Notes: generated by a model not told the origin, from the letters alone. Shown: positions 52,342 through 62,277, numbered from the stretch's first letter. The stretch is DNA of 64,000 nt from Chloroflexota bacterium (GCA_013112715.1 JABFGB010000026.1:1-64000); one strand, 5' to 3'. Made by a program: numbers and translations.

Positions 52342-54192
52342 CTAGCCTTGCTGATATTCCTCGAATAGGAAATCGAAGCGCCGTATGCTGTCACTCAAGC
52401 CGCCGATTCGATGCCGCGCCAGCCAGTTGGTTTGTTGCTGCTCTGCCAGTCGCCCCAATTCTGCTGCTAATGCTTGAGGGGATTGATCTAGTTCACCCAT
52501 CAGCCACAACACCCGTTTGGCAGCGTGGCGTAACAGATTCGCGGCCTGTTGATACTCGGCAATGACCAAGCCAGCTTCATTGGTCTCAAATTGCGCTTGG
52601 GGCAGCCGTCCAATGATTGCATCCACCTGCTGAATGAAAGTCCGCAATTTTTCAACTGTGATGGGTTGATCGGCCTTATCTAGTGCTGCCAAAATAAATT
52701 GACGTGGCATCTGCAAACTGTAAACGAGCGTATTGCCATTATGCCGATGCGGATCAATCAATTGGTAGACATTGCCCAAATCATAAGCCAATTTGCCCAT
52801 GACCCCGGCTTTGTCGTGGAAGGCGTACAAATCCAATGCCGTTGCAATATCGAGATCGGTATTCGCTGCTACACACCATGACATCGCCGCGCCATAGGCA
52901 AAGCCAAGATAAGCAGGCGAGAGCGGTTGCCAATGCCCGCCGTCGCCCCATTCGGTATTGAGATAGCCCGTTGCGCCATACTTGCGTCCATTGGTCGCGG
53001 CGGTGCGTAAATTACCCATCGCGTTATCGGTGCGCCCTGCCAAACTGTTCCATGTGGACGTACCGGGGCAGACATAAAATTCCAGTCCTGCCGCCGCCAT
53101 CATCTCACATTCGGATTCGGCTGGGTCATTGGCCTCATATCCCCATAACATCGGAATGGCATCCGCAGGCAGTTCGGGCACCAGATCAGGATATTTCACA
53201 ATGATATCGCCCCAAAACTGCATTTGATGTCCGCTGGCCGTAACCTTCTCATGCAGTTTCAGTAAATATTCCAGATACACCCGTCCGCCGCGTGCCTCAA
53301 CCGCTGCTTGGCTTTTGCCCTTGCCCAATTCCCACGGCTCATCTCCCCCAACGTTAAACAGGCGGCTGGTGAAATGTGGCAGCAGTTCATCATACAGACC
53401 GTAGATTAATTCGAGGCTACCGGGGTCAAGTGGATTAAGGGTGCTGGGAGGGCGAATTTTGCCGGGTAAATCCCACGACACGCTGAATCCCTCCGGCTTT
53501 TCCGCTAATCCCAGATAGCGTGGGAATTTAAGCCAGCGTTCCATATGTCCAAGACTGTTTTGATTGGGCACAAGTTGGATATGCCGCTGATGGCAATAAG
53601 CATCCAATTCCAAAATTTCTTGTCCAGTAAAAGGGGATGCCTCGGCCCACACCTCGCGGTGATGTTGATAGGCAAAGGTGTGTTCCATATACAATTGCAG
53701 TTGATTGACCTTCCAACTTGCCAACTTGTCAATCAAGGCATATAGCGTTTCCATTGTCGGCACACGATCCCGGCTGACATCCAACATCACCCCCCGTCCC
53801 GGAAAATCTGGGAAATCCTCAATAGCAAGGGTGGGCAATTCACTGTCGTATTGTTGCAGCAGTTGGCATAAGGTACAGACACCGTAATATACCCCTGCCG
53901 CGTCTGCTCCGTGTATCACGACTCGCCCATTTTCGATTCGGAGCGCATAGCCTTCTGCAATCGGCACAGTGTCATCAATCGCCAATTGCAGACCGACGTT
54001 TTCATAATGTGCCCCGGCGACGATGGGCCAGTTTAATCCTGCCGCAGCAAGGGCTTTTTGGGCGGTTTGGGCCTCGAATAATAGCGCTGATGAGGCAATA
54101 GCAATCAGCGCGTCCGTTGATAATTGGAATGTCCTACCGAAATAATTCAACTGACGCGGCATGGGAAGCAAGATCAAGGATTTTTCAGGCAT
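52342..54192 (-). CDS. GH20 beta-N-acetylhexosaminidase
   Basis: A 616-residue enzyme removing terminal N-acetylhexosamine residues. An N-terminal GH20b-like domain (about 8-125) is followed by the catalytic barrel (about 130-450), with GRGVMLDVSRDRVPTMETL and the catalytic pair Asp284-Glu285 in FNVGGDEPWE (substrate-assisted mechanism). A helical C-terminal part continues to the end. No signal peptide, so it acts on imported oligosaccharides. The frame could begin at 54330, but GGAC and the family alignment favour the ATG at 54192. It is 22 bases downstream of a BadF-type sugar kinase gene. Confidence 0.9.
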   Translation of the reverse strand: MPEKSLILLPMPRQLNYFGRTFQLSTDALIAIASSALLFEAQTAQKALAAAGLNWPIVAGAHYENVGLQLAIDDTVPIAEGYALRIENGRVVIHGADAAGVYYGVCTLCQLLQQYDSELPTLAIEDFPDFPGRGVMLDVSRDRVPTMETLYALIDKLASWKVNQLQLYMEHTFAYQHHREVWAEASPFTGQEILELDAYCHQRHIQLVPNQNSLGHMERWLKFPRYLGLAEKPEGFSVSWDLPGKIRPPSTLNPLDPGSLELIYGLYDELLPHFTSRLFNVGGDEPWELGKGKSQAAVEARGGRVYLEYLLKLHEKVTASGHQMQFWGDIIVKYPDLVPELPADAIPMLWGYEANDPAESECEMMAAAGLEFYVCPGTSTWNSLAGRTDNAMGNLRTAATNGRKYGATGYLNTEWGDGGHWQPLSPAYLGFAYGAAMSWCVAANTDLDIATALDLYAFHDKAGVMGKLAYDLGNVYQLIDPHRHNGNTLVYSLQMPRQFILAALDKADQPITVEKLRTFIQQVDAIIGRLPQAQFETNEAGLVIAEYQQAANLLRHAAKRVLWLMGELDQSPQALAAELGRLAEQQQTNWLARHRIGGLSDSIRRFDFLFEEYQQG

Positions 54193-54214
54193 ATGAGTTG
54201 TCCTAATGTGCAAT

Positions 54215-55192
54215 CTAAACTGAATAAAGCTGGCGGTTGGTTGTTTCGATAATGCGGTCACGGCATTGGGTAAAATCAATCCCGACCTGTTCCATGCCGA
54301 GCATCGCCGCCCCCACGACAGGCGGGGCATTCAGCCGTACCAATGTCGCACCGGGGGCAACGGCATGAATGGTCTCGTGCATGACTTCTTCAATCAGCGG
54401 CGTGCCTTTATAAAAACTGCCTGCCAGCACGACCTCAAATTCAAGCGTCTCAATTTCAATTTGATGGATGACCCCAATCGCCAAACCCGCCAATTCTTGA
54501 CTGATCCAGCGAATGATCTTTTCAGCGACGGCATCCCCTTGATGGAAGGCTTTAAAAACGAGTTCGGCGTCAGTGGCCCGCATCCGAAGGCGTTCCCGCG
54601 CTATCCCTTCCAACAAATCCAACACACCGTTGACCTGATAATGTTCCACAAAAATCTGGGTAATCAGCGTTTTTGGCCCACGTAGCGACCATTCACGGGC
54701 CATCGCGTCATAGGCTTTATAGACCAGTTCAATACCGCCGCCGTATTCGCCAAACCACTGCCCATTACCCGTGACCCGGCCTTCTTTTCCTGCCCGATTG
54801 CGCCCCCGGCAGTTGCAACTTGTCCCTGCCGAAACCGCTACCCCCCAACCCTGCTTTGCCCCAGCGATGAGGCCAATCATGGCGTCGTTGACAAACTGAT
54901 AGGGTGCATTCATGCCGAGGGTATCAATGACTTGGTGCATGAGGACACCATCGGAGGGCCAATCATACCCCGCGATACCAAAGCCCGCCCCGGCGATATG
55001 TTCCGGTTTCAGGCCTGTGTTGTTTAGGGCCGCATTGACCACCACATGCAGTGCATCTCGAAAGCCATCTGGCCCTAATACTTCATGATTCCCCGGCCCA
55101 CCCGCACCAAAACCAACCGCCGTACCGGATTCATCAACAATTAGGGCATGGCATTTGGTGTTGCCGACATCTACCCCTAAAAAATAGCGCAT
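54215..55192 (-). CDS. BadF/BadG-family kinase, probable N-acetylglucosamine kinase
   Basis: A 325-residue ASKHA-fold ATPase. The phosphate-1 loop is FLGVDVGNTKCHALIVD, the phosphate-2 region VAVSAGTSCNCRG with GEYGGG following, and the adenosine part is near EVVLAGSFYKG. The group includes eukaryotic-like GlcNAc kinases. It lies between a GH4 and a GH20 gene, so it likely phosphorylates GlcNAc or a related sugar or disaccharide. Benzoyl-CoA reductase ATPase homology is structural only; the partner subunits are absent. Confidence 0.85.
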   Translation of the reverse strand: MRYFLGVDVGNTKCHALIVDESGTAVGFGAGGPGNHEVLGPDGFRDALHVVVNAALNNTGLKPEHIAGAGFGIAGYDWPSDGVLMHQVIDTLGMNAPYQFVNDAMIGLIAGAKQGWGVAVSAGTSCNCRGRNRAGKEGRVTGNGQWFGEYGGGIELVYKAYDAMAREWSLRGPKTLITQIFVEHYQVNGVLDLLEGIARERLRMRATDAELVFKAFHQGDAVAEKIIRWISQELAGLAIGVIHQIEIETLEFEVVLAGSFYKGTPLIEEVMHETIHAVAPGATLVRLNAPPVVGAAMLGMEQVGIDFTQCRDRIIETTNRQLYSV

Positions 55193-55207
55193 GGTGGCTT
55201 GTCCCGT

Positions 55208-56500
55208 TTAATTAAATTGAGGTAAATACGCGCGATGGGTGGCAAGCAGATCATCTAACACCGCCTGCACTCGATCAGCCGTTGGCCCCAGCGGATGTAC
55301 CAGCAGCGCTTCATAGGCCGCTTTGCGATCCCCATGTACCGCTGCTTCAACCGTCAAAATTTCATAGGCTTTGATCTGCGCTACCAAGCCGAAACAAGCC
55401 ATTGGCAGTGGTTTGGCAGGTAGAGGCGTAATGCCGGATTTATTGACCTTGCATGGTATTTCCAACACCCAATCAGCGGGCCAACCTTCAACCGCGCCAC
55501 GATGGGGGGTATTGACGATATGCGTCTCGCCTAAATCGTTATAATGGGCATTCAGCAGTTGCGTCGCCACCGTCGAATAATAGGCCCCGCCGCGCTGCAT
55601 CAAACCTTCTGGCGGAACACTCCGATCCGGCTCGGCATACTGTGCAAACAGCCCTTTTTCAATCTCCATGACCTTTTCGGCGCGTGAGGGAGGCCATTTT
55701 TCCTGCGCGGCCAGTTTTTTGTCGGTGTAGTAGAAATACTGCAAATAGCCGTTAGGGATCATTTGCAACGTTTCAATCGTGCCAGCATCCCAAGCATCAT
55801 TTTCGCCACTCCGCAGGGATTCAATATAGCCTTGCATGACTTGGGGCCACACATCCTCACCGTCAATGCGGAAACCGCGATGCCATGTTAGGTGGTTCAG
55901 ACCGAGTGTATCGAGTTCCGTCCGTTCTGGCTCTACGGTTAATCCCGCTTTTGCCAACTGCTCTAAAATGGACATCTTGGTCGTGATTGGCCCATTACAA
56001 ACGCCTACTGCTGGTATATCGGCGGCATAACGCGACAAGGCTTCGGTGACCAACCCGGCTGGATTTGCAAAATTGACCAGCATGGCCCCCGGCGCGGCGA
56101 GTTCTCGCATATCGTGGGCGATTTTGAGGATGACCGGAATGGTGCGTAATGCTTTTGCCATCCCGCCGATGCCAGTAGTTTCTTGCCCGATGAGGCCATG
56201 CCGCCGACCCAAATATTCATCTTCACGACGGGCCTGCATCCATCCCACCCGCAGTTGGGTGGTGACATAATTTGCACCACGCACTGCTTCCCGTTGATCG
56301 GTAGTCAGATGTACCTCAAATGGCACCCCGGCAGCCTTGACCATGCGTTGGGCAAATTTGCCGACAATTTCCAATCGCTCCGGCAAAATATCCATCAGCC
56401 AAAGTTCCTTGATTGGAAAACTGCCGATACGCTCCAAAAATCCGTTAATCAGTTCCGGGGTATACGATGAACCCCCGCCAATGACTGCAACTTTCATCAT
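55208..56500 (-). CDS. GH4 NAD-dependent glycosidase (6-phospho-beta-glucosidase-like)
   Basis: A 430-residue family 4 enzyme that cleaves by an NAD- and metal-dependent redox mechanism. The Rossmann start is VAVIGGGSSYTPELI. Further motifs are ETTGIGGMAKALR, NFANPAG near 143-149, the metal ligand Cys168 in GVCNGP, and His203 in LNHLTW. Most relatives act on 6-phosphorylated beta-glucosides delivered by a PTS; no PTS gene is in the window. Two ATG codons (56500, 56497) and a TTG at 56515 are possible starts; the first ATG is used. It lies between the LacI/TM-protein pair and the kinase gene. Confidence 0.9.
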   Translation of the reverse strand: MMKVAVIGGGSSYTPELINGFLERIGSFPIKELWLMDILPERLEIVGKFAQRMVKAAGVPFEVHLTTDQREAVRGANYVTTQLRVGWMQARREDEYLGRRHGLIGQETTGIGGMAKALRTIPVILKIAHDMRELAAPGAMLVNFANPAGLVTEALSRYAADIPAVGVCNGPITTKMSILEQLAKAGLTVEPERTELDTLGLNHLTWHRGFRIDGEDVWPQVMQGYIESLRSGENDAWDAGTIETLQMIPNGYLQYFYYTDKKLAAQEKWPPSRAEKVMEIEKGLFAQYAEPDRSVPPEGLMQRGGAYYSTVATQLLNAHYNDLGETHIVNTPHRGAVEGWPADWVLEIPCKVNKSGITPLPAKPLPMACFGLVAQIKAYEILTVEAAVHGDRKAAYEALLVHPLGPTADRVQAVLDDLLATHRAYLPQFN

Positions 56501-56609
56501 TCCACTGCCTTTCAATGTAACGGCTTGTTATAGACCGCTTTAATCACTTATATTGTCTAATCCCCTTGCTTCGTCTGTGTCTAAAAATTCAATTCTCGCG
56601 CAATGAGTT

Positions 56610-56924
56610 TTACCATCGAAATCTAGGCTGATTTTTCCAAAGCATGTATATACATATCCAAAGGAAGGGAAACCCTAAAAGTACACCGCAGACACCGATG
56701 GTATGACCGATGCCATGACTTATCCACAAAAGAAGCAAACCGGATACACCACACAAACCTCCGTCAACCATGAAGTAGTAGCTGGCGCGAACTCCTAAAT
56801 CCCTTCTTACTCCCAAACGAAAAGGGTCTTCTTGATGTTTAATCGCGCGAATGCCGCCATAGACAAAACCAAATGTGACCCATAAAAAAATCACAGTTCC
56901 AAAAACTTTTTCAAGGAGACTCAT
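56610..56924 (-). CDS. Small membrane protein in the third LacI locus
   Basis: A 104-residue protein with three predicted TM helices (about 8-26, 54-72, 78-97) and a short basic C-terminus. No family recognised. AGAGG precedes the ATG at 56924; a GTG at 56948 would overlap the LacI gene. It lies 10 bases after the repressor gene and about 110 bases before the GH4 gene, so it may be cotranscribed with them. A role in sugar uptake cannot be claimed from its size. Confidence 0.6.
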   Translation of the reverse strand: MSLLEKVFGTVIFLWVTFGFVYGGIRAIKHQEDPFRLGVRRDLGVRASYYFMVDGGLCGVSGLLLLWISHGIGHTIGVCGVLLGFPFLWICIYMLWKNQPRFRW

Positions 56925-56934
56925 GGAACCTCTT

Positions 56935-57951
56935 TCAGCAACATCCACACGAGCGCCGAATCACCAATTCCGTCGGCAGGAGGGTCTTCAATTCGACTTC
57001 CTCGCCATGTATCACTTTCACTAACTGCTCCACTGCGATACGAGCTGCCTGTTCGATGGGCGCACGCACCGTCGTCAGAGGTGGGTCGAGATAGGCCGCC
57101 AACCGAATATCATCAAACCCCACGAGGGCAATATCTTCGGGGATGCGTAATTCCGCCTCCTTCAGTGCTATCATCGCGCCAATCGCCGAATCATCATCCG
57201 CCGCAAAAATCACTTTAGCTTTCAGCCCCTGCTCGACCCAATGCGAGACCGAGAGATGGGCTTGGGCCTCATCAAATCCCCCCAAAGACACCAACTTGGG
57301 GTCAAATGGAATATTATGAGCGGCAAGGCTCTCTTGATACCCCAATTTGCGCCAATAGGCATCTTCGTGACTGTCTGGCCCTTCCAAAAATGCGATCTTC
57401 CGATAGCCGCGTTCTTCAATCAAATAATCCACCATGCGCCTTGCCCCAATCTTATTTTCGACGGTCACACACGGGATATTTAAATTGGGCGGGGAGGAGC
57501 GATGCAGCAGTACCATTGGGAGGCCGATCTTGTGCAGCCTTAGAATTTCTTCTTGAGGTAGGCTGTCTGCGAAGATAATGAGGCCGTCCGTATTGTTTTC
57601 GCCCAGTGGATAGGGAGGGGTGGCTTTGTCCATGCCACCAGTCGAGCTAATCAATAAGCTCATGCCGCTTGCCCTTGCTGTAACTTCAATCCCACGCAGC
57701 ATTGGCTGAAAAAACTCACTATTGATTTCATCCACCAATAAACCAATCGCGTTGGTGCGACGACTGGCAAGCCCGCGTGCCGCTGCGTTGGGTTTGTAAT
57801 TCAGGGCCTCAATCGCCGCATAGACTTTCGCTGCTGTCTCAGGCAAGACAGGCCCAGTTTTATTGATGACCCGGCTGACGGTTGCTGTTGAAACCCCGGC
57901 ATATTGGGCGACTTCTACAATCGTAATGCGGTTTGAATCATCCAACTGCAT
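56935..57951 (-). CDS. LacI-family repressor of the GH20/GH4 locus
   Basis: A 338-residue LacI/GalR regulator. The HTH is IVEVAQYAGVSTATVSRVIN, the hinge helix AARGLASRRTN, and the sugar domain contains VGFDDIRLAAYLDPPLTTV. The end is Cys-rich (CGCC). It is preceded by a strong promoter with the palindrome ATGTAAGCGCTTACAT directly after the -10 box, so it is probably autoregulated. It likely controls the genes downstream on the minus strand (small TM protein, GH4, sugar kinase, GH20). The effector may be an N-acetylhexosamine derivative. Confidence 0.92.
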   Translation of the reverse strand: MQLDDSNRITIVEVAQYAGVSTATVSRVINKTGPVLPETAAKVYAAIEALNYKPNAAARGLASRRTNAIGLLVDEINSEFFQPMLRGIEVTARASGMSLLISSTGGMDKATPPYPLGENNTDGLIIFADSLPQEEILRLHKIGLPMVLLHRSSPPNLNIPCVTVENKIGARRMVDYLIEERGYRKIAFLEGPDSHEDAYWRKLGYQESLAAHNIPFDPKLVSLGGFDEAQAHLSVSHWVEQGLKAKVIFAADDDSAIGAMIALKEAELRIPEDIALVGFDDIRLAAYLDPPLTTVRAPIEQAARIAVEQLVKVIHGEEVELKTLLPTELVIRRSCGCC

Positions 57952-57971
57952 AAATGACTCTCAGTAATCTG

Positions 57972-57987
57972 ATGTAAGCGCTTACAT
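57972..57987. promoter_or_regulatory. LacI-family operator of the third locus
   Basis: A perfect 16-bp palindrome, ATGTAAGCGCTTACAT, adjacent to the -10 box and covering the expected transcription start of the repressor gene. Confidence 0.85.
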
Positions 57988-58016
57988 AGCATATCGAATA
58001 AACCGTAACTCGTCAA
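57988..58016 (-). promoter_or_regulatory. Promoter of the third LacI locus
   Basis: Minus-strand TTGACG (58016-58011) and TATGCT (57993-57988) with a 17-base spacer, directly followed by the operator. Confidence 0.7.
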
Positions 58017-58062
58017 GGAAAAGAGCTTGAAATTCACTATAATCAATCTGACTGAGAAGTCA

Positions 58063-58446
58063 TTATTTGAGGTTGACTAATCCGGCAAGGGTTGGGGTAA
58101 AGCCACATTGTGCATAAAACTCGTGCAGGTGTGGTTCATAATCTATATGAATCCATTCAATGTTATAACGACGGACTGCATCAATTCCGGCACGCACGAT
58201 TTGCAAGCCAATCCCCCGACGCTGAAAATCTGGATGCACAGTGGTGTCTAATAAAAAAGCGTGTACGCCGCCATCCCAAGCAAAATTTACAAACCCTACC
58301 ACTTGACTGTCTATATAAGCGCAGATGTAAAGCAAACTGCGGATCAGGATGGGGTCAAAATCTAGTGATGAATGATTGTCCCATGCGACGGCAAATAAGA
58401 TATTCAGTTCCTCATTGGTGACAGCAGGGCTAATTTTAATCTCCAC
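58063..58446 (-). CDS. GNAT-family N-acetyltransferase
   Basis: A 127-residue acetyltransferase with the GNAT core. The acetyl-CoA motif is TVHPDFQRRGIGLQIVRAGIDA, then IEWIHIDYEPHLHEFYAQCGF. The open frame runs far upstream, but that part overlaps the cupin gene in another frame. The plausible start is the GTG at 58446, with AAAGAGG placed 6 bases before it. It overlaps the end of the cupin gene by about 11 bases, so the two are coupled. Substrate unknown. Confidence 0.85.
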   Translation of the reverse strand: MEIKISPAVTNEELNILFAVAWDNHSSLDFDPILIRSLLYICAYIDSQVVGFVNFAWDGGVHAFLLDTTVHPDFQRRGIGLQIVRAGIDAVRRYNIEWIHIDYEPHLHEFYAQCGFTPTLAGLVNLK

Positions 58447-58816
58447 CTTGCGCCTCTTTAGAAATGTGTAGGGAAAAGAAAAGGGCCGTTTCATCACCGA
58501 GATTGATGAACGAGTGCCATAATTCTGCTGGAATGATAAACGCCATGCCGGGTTCAAGGTCGTGTTCATAGGCCGATGGCGAGTTTTCATTTTCGGCATA
58601 ACGCAGCCGCGAGTGACCCTGTAGTACATAATTGACTTCTGTCGCCTTTTCATGCACATGCCAGCGGATGTTATTGCCAACCTCGATTTTGAGGATCATC
58701 ATATCATCGGGGGTTTGATCTGGGGCGTTAGCAAAATATTTGACCTCGACCCCAGCTACCACCGGGCTGGGTGTCCATGCCAACTGCTGTAAATAGATGA
58801 TTTCCGGTATACGCAT
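58436..58816 (-). CDS. Small cupin-domain protein
   Basis: A 126-residue single cupin barrel. Motif 1 is WHVHEKATEVNYVLQGHSRL with metal-binding His residues, and motif 2 is GMAFIIPAELWHSFINLGD. Such proteins bind metal and sugar or other small ligands, or act as isomerases. It is divergent from the ROK kinase gene and coupled to the GNAT gene. Function not deducible. Confidence 0.87.
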   Translation of the reverse strand: MRIPEIIYLQQLAWTPSPVVAGVEVKYFANAPDQTPDDMMILKIEVGNNIRWHVHEKATEVNYVLQGHSRLRYAENENSPSAYEHDLEPGMAFIIPAELWHSFINLGDETALFFSLHISKEAQGGD

Positions 58817-58930
58817 GGTGAAAAACTCCTATAATAATTCCGCAAAAATGTGCTATAAATTGGACTGCACTGTCGTTTCATCATCCTTACGAAAACAAAC
58901 GCTTATCTAAATTTTATATCGAGGGTGGCT

Positions 58931-59797
58931 ATGTTCGGTGGAATTGAAGCAGGTGGAACTGAATTTGTCTGTGCGGTTGGGACTGACCCTCAAAATATCG
59001 TCGTTAGCAACCCAATGTCTACGACAACCCCTGCCGAAACATTTCAAAAAGTCATTACGTTTTTTCGCCAACACCCCCCAGTGAAAAAGATTGGCATCGG
59101 GTCGTTTGGCCCGGTGGATATTCACCGCAATTCCCCCACCTTTGGGTATATCACCACGACTCCTAAACCGGGTTGGGCCAATACTGATTTTGGTGGGTTC
59201 ATCAGCCGTGAATTGGGTTTGCCTGTCGAGTTTGACACGGATGTGAATACAGCGGCATTGGGGGAACATAAGTGGGGTGCAGCGGTCGGGCTTGATGATT
59301 TTCTCTATCTGACGATTGGCACGGGTGTGGGTGGCGGTGTTATGGTCAATGGTCGCTTGGTGCATGGCCTGATTCACCCCGAATTGGGTCATATTCTGCT
59401 GCCGCGTGACCCCATTAACGACCCGTTTGAAGGTAACTGCCCCTTTCATAAGGACTGTTTGGAGGGGTTGACCACTGGGCCAGCCCTGCAAAAACGTTGG
59501 AAAGTCTCTCCCAAGACCCTGCCTGTTGACCATCCGGCGTGGGAGTTGGAAGCCGAGTACATCGCTATCGCACTGGTGAATTTTGCCTGTACCCTCTCCC
59601 CTAAGCGAATTATTTTGGGGGGCGGGGTCATGCGCCAAACCCAGCTTTTCCCGATGATTCGCAGCAAATTCCAGACTTTGCTCAATGGGTATTTGCAGCA
59701 TCCCGCCATTTTGCAGGATGTGGATCATTACATTGTGCCACCTGCGCTGGGGGATCACGCCGGAGTATTGGGGGCGATTGCATTAGCCCAACAGTAA
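58931..59797 (+). CDS. ROK-family sugar kinase (fructokinase-like)
   Basis: A 288-residue hexokinase of the ROK group. The ATP-binding start is [16 protein letters not shown], then IGTGVGGGV. The zinc-site region HPELGHI with CPFHKDC is followed by [10 protein letters not shown]. The segment GEHKWGAA places it with the bacterial fructokinase/ScrK-YdhR-type ROK proteins. GAGG lies 6 bases before the ATG at 58931; the GTG at 58925 is inside the ribosome site. It can phosphorylate hexoses released by the sugar loci. A large opposite-strand reading here is a shadow. Confidence 0.9.
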   Translation: MFGGIEAGGTEFVCAVGTDPQNIVVSNPMSTTTPAETFQKVITFFRQHPPVKKIGIGSFGPVDIHRNSPTFGYITTTPKPGWANTDFGGFISRELGLPVEFDTDVNTAALGEHKWGAAVGLDDFLYLTIGTGVGGGVMVNGRLVHGLIHPELGHILLPRDPINDPFEGNCPFHKDCLEGLTTGPALQKRWKVSPKTLPVDHPAWELEAEYIAIALVNFACTLSPKRIILGGGVMRQTQLFPMIRSKFQTLLNGYLQHPAILQDVDHYIVPPALGDHAGVLGAIALAQQ

Positions 59798-59808
59798 ATT
59801 TTGATGTA

Positions 59809-59836
59809 GGGCAGGACTGAAAACCTGCCCAAATTT
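59809..59836. terminator. Terminator between the ROK kinase and hypE
   Basis: GGGCAGG and CCTGCCC form a 7-bp stem with an 8-base loop, followed by AAATTTTAT on plus. It lies between convergent genes. Confidence 0.7.
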
Positions 59837-59839
59837 TAT

Positions 59840-60889
59840 CTAACAGATACGGGGTAATTGTTCACCGATTTGCATAGCAACAACGCGAGTCCCGCCGATG
59901 CCTGTGCGCGACGTGACCTTACCCCGATGTTCATTCACCACCTCGCCAATAATCTCTGCGTCTTGGCCCAACGGATGTTGGCGCATGGTCTCCAAAATGG
60001 CGTCGGCATCTTCGGGGGCAACAACGGCTAATAATTTGCCCTCGTTGGCGACATACAGTGGATCCATGCCCAACAATTCGCAGGCCGCCGCGACTTCAGG
60101 CCGAACGGGGAATTGGCGTTCATCTAATGCAATGCCGATCCCCGCCGATTTCGCAATTTCATTCAGCGATGAGGCTACTCCGCCGCGTGTGGGGTCGCGC
60201 AAGACATGAATGCTCTTTGAACATTGCAGCATCGCCGTGACAAGGCCATTTAATGGGGCAGAATCACTGCGAATGGGGCTTTCAAATTCCAACCCCTCCC
60301 GCACGCTCATAATCGCCATACCGTGATCGCCAATTGTGCCGCTGATTAAAATCTGGTCACCGGGGCGGGCATTTTGGGGGGCGATGTCAATGCCAGTCGG
60401 AATCAGACCCACACCACTGGTATTGATATAAATTTGATCGCCATGCCCCTTATCAACGACTTTGGTATCGCCTGTGACGACCTGCACATGGGCATTACGC
60501 GCCGCTGCCGCCAGTAAATCCACCAGACTTCCCAATGTGTTCATCGGCAGGCCCTCTTCCAAAATCATGCCAACACTCAGGAACAGCGGGGTCGCCCCCA
60601 ACATAGCGAGATCGTTGACGGTGCCATTGATGGCGAGGTCGGCGATGCTGCCACCGGGGAAAAATAGAGGTCGTACCACATAGGAGTCCGTCGAAAAAGC
60701 CAGCCGCTGTCCACCAACTGCCAGCGACGCCCCATCCGCCAGCGAACTGAGCATGGGGTTATGAAACGCGGGCACAAAAAGATGCTCCACCAAATCATTG
60801 GAAAGTTTGCCGCCGCCACCATGCCCCATCACAATCTGAGGGTAATCACGCAGCGGGAGGGGACAGGCCCAATTATCGAAATCTATCAT
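59840..60889 (-). CDS. hypE: Hydrogenase maturation protein HypE
   Basis: A 349-residue enzyme that dehydrates the carbamoyl group on its own C-terminal Cys to thiocyanate, giving the CN ligands of the NiFe site. The AIRS/PurM-like core is clear ([37 protein letters not shown]), and the chain ends in PRIC with the required terminal Cys349. It overlaps hypD by 4 bases (ATGA) and closes the hypFCDE operon. Confidence 0.96.
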   Translation of the reverse strand: MIDFDNWACPLPLRDYPQIVMGHGGGGKLSNDLVEHLFVPAFHNPMLSSLADGASLAVGGQRLAFSTDSYVVRPLFFPGGSIADLAINGTVNDLAMLGATPLFLSVGMILEEGLPMNTLGSLVDLLAAAARNAHVQVVTGDTKVVDKGHGDQIYINTSGVGLIPTGIDIAPQNARPGDQILISGTIGDHGMAIMSVREGLEFESPIRSDSAPLNGLVTAMLQCSKSIHVLRDPTRGGVASSLNEIAKSAGIGIALDERQFPVRPEVAAACELLGMDPLYVANEGKLLAVVAPEDADAILETMRQHPLGQDAEIIGEVVNEHRGKVTSRTGIGGTRVVAMQIGEQLPRIC

Positions 60890-61995
60890 GGGGCTACCTG
60901 TTCGTGTTCGATGAAACGACCATAATTATAATAAGCCGCGCACGCCCCTTCGCTGGAGACCATCGTCGCGCCGAGAGGTTTGGAGGGGGTACATTCTTTG
61001 CCAAAGGCAGGGCATTGATGCGGCTTGATGAGTCCTTGCAGCACTTCCCCACTGCGGCAGATGGCGGATTCTTGGGTGTGAATATCGCCAACTTGGAAAC
61101 GGATCGCGGCGTCCATATCCCGATAGGCCGCGTTTAGCTGCCAGCCACTTTGTGGAATCATGCCAATGCCGCGCCATGTTCGGTCACACACTTCAAAGAC
61201 TTCTTGCATAACCTTCTGGGCAGGGAGATTTCCTTCGCGCTGCACAGCCCGTGAATAGGCGTTTTCAACCGCGTGCCGACTCGCTTCTAATTGCAGAACC
61301 GCATGATAAACGCCGTTCAGTACATCCAGCGGTTCAAAACCTGTAACCACAATCGGGACGTGATATTTTTCAGCAAGAGGTTCGTACTGCCAATAACCCA
61401 TGACGCTGCACACATGCCCTGCCGCCAAAAACGCCTGTACACGACAGGTGGGGGATTGCATTAGAGCTTCAATGGCGGGTGGTACAAGTACATGCGAAAC
61501 CAACATGGAGAAATTTTTAAGACCCTGCTTTTTAGCGACTACTAACGCTTGGGCATTGGCGGGAGCGGTGGTTTCAAAGCCGATACCAAAAAAGACTACC
61601 TGCCTATCGGGGTTATCACGAGCCACTTTTACTGCATCAAGGGGCGAATAGACAATGCGGATGTCCCCACCCTGACTCTTGACGGCAAATAGGTCGCGGT
61701 CACTGCCGGGAACGCGCAGCATATCGCCAAAAGAACAAAAAATGACATTGGGTTGGGCGGCAATGGCAAGGGCTTTGTCAATGGTTTCAAGCGGGGTGAC
61801 ACAGACCGGACAGCCGGGGCCGTGAATCAATTCGATTTCAGGTGGCAGCAGTTGGTCAATGCCGTTGCGGATGATCGAATGCGTCTGACCGCCACAAACC
61901 TCCATCATCGCCCAAGGGCGGGTGGTGATTTGGTGGATTTCGTAGAGCAGTTTCTGCACGAGGTCATTGTTGCGGAATTCAGTGAGATACTTCAT
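60886..61995 (-). CDS. hypD: Hydrogenase maturation protein HypD
   Basis: A 369-residue iron-sulfur scaffold on which Fe(CN)2CO is assembled with HypC. Conserved Cys motifs are [11 protein letters not shown] (about 33-43) and [11 protein letters not shown] (about 58-68), and a Cys-rich C-terminus has CRSGEVLQG and [14 protein letters not shown]. It starts 23 bases after hypC and overlaps hypE by 4 bases. Confidence 0.97.
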   Translation of the reverse strand: MKYLTEFRNNDLVQKLLYEIHQITTRPWAMMEVCGGQTHSIIRNGIDQLLPPEIELIHGPGCPVCVTPLETIDKALAIAAQPNVIFCSFGDMLRVPGSDRDLFAVKSQGGDIRIVYSPLDAVKVARDNPDRQVVFFGIGFETTAPANAQALVVAKKQGLKNFSMLVSHVLVPPAIEALMQSPTCRVQAFLAAGHVCSVMGYWQYEPLAEKYHVPIVVTGFEPLDVLNGVYHAVLQLEASRHAVENAYSRAVQREGNLPAQKVMQEVFEVCDRTWRGIGMIPQSGWQLNAAYRDMDAAIRFQVGDIHTQESAICRSGEVLQGLIKPHQCPAFGKECTPSKPLGATMVSSEGACAAYYNYGRFIEHEQVAP

Positions 61996-62017
61996 TGATG
62001 GTGTTCCTTCAGAAATT

Positions 62018-62275
62018 TCACTCTAGATGTTCCGGGTTGAGTTCTTCACTCAAAACGCCTAGTTCCTCGAACATTTTCAGTGTTGCGAGCGCGGATTCTT
62101 CGTCAAGACGAGTGATAGCAAACCCAACATGCACGATGGTGTAATCGCCCACAACGGCTTCGGGGACATATTCAAGGCAAACCTCTTTGATGATGCCGCC
62201 GAAATTGACCTTACCCATACGAACCCCGTCGAGTTCATATACTTCTTTGATTTGACCGGGAACCCCTAAGCACAT
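62018..62275 (-). CDS. hypC: Hydrogenase maturation chaperone HypC
   Basis: An 85-residue chaperone of the HypC/HupF family. It starts MCLGVPGQI with the essential Cys2 exposed after Met removal, and has the [13 protein letters not shown] signature. It carries the iron centre between HypD and the hydrogenase large subunit. It sits 2 bases after hypF and 22 bases before hypD. Confidence 0.96.
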   Translation of the reverse strand: MCLGVPGQIKEVYELDGVRMGKVNFGGIIKEVCLEYVPEAVVGDYTIVHVGFAITRLDEESALATLKMFEELGVLSEELNPEHLE

Positions 62276-62277
62276 GG

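Noticed and set aside
58447..58680. N-terminal extension of the GNAT frame
   Set aside because: It overlaps the cupin gene in another frame and shows no conserved residues; a GTG with AAAGAGG in front at 58446 fits the GNAT core.
58907..59758. A 283-codon minus-strand reading
   Set aside because: It lies entirely opposite the ROK kinase gene, which has clear family motifs; the minus reading is rich in His, Arg and Gln as expected for a shadow.
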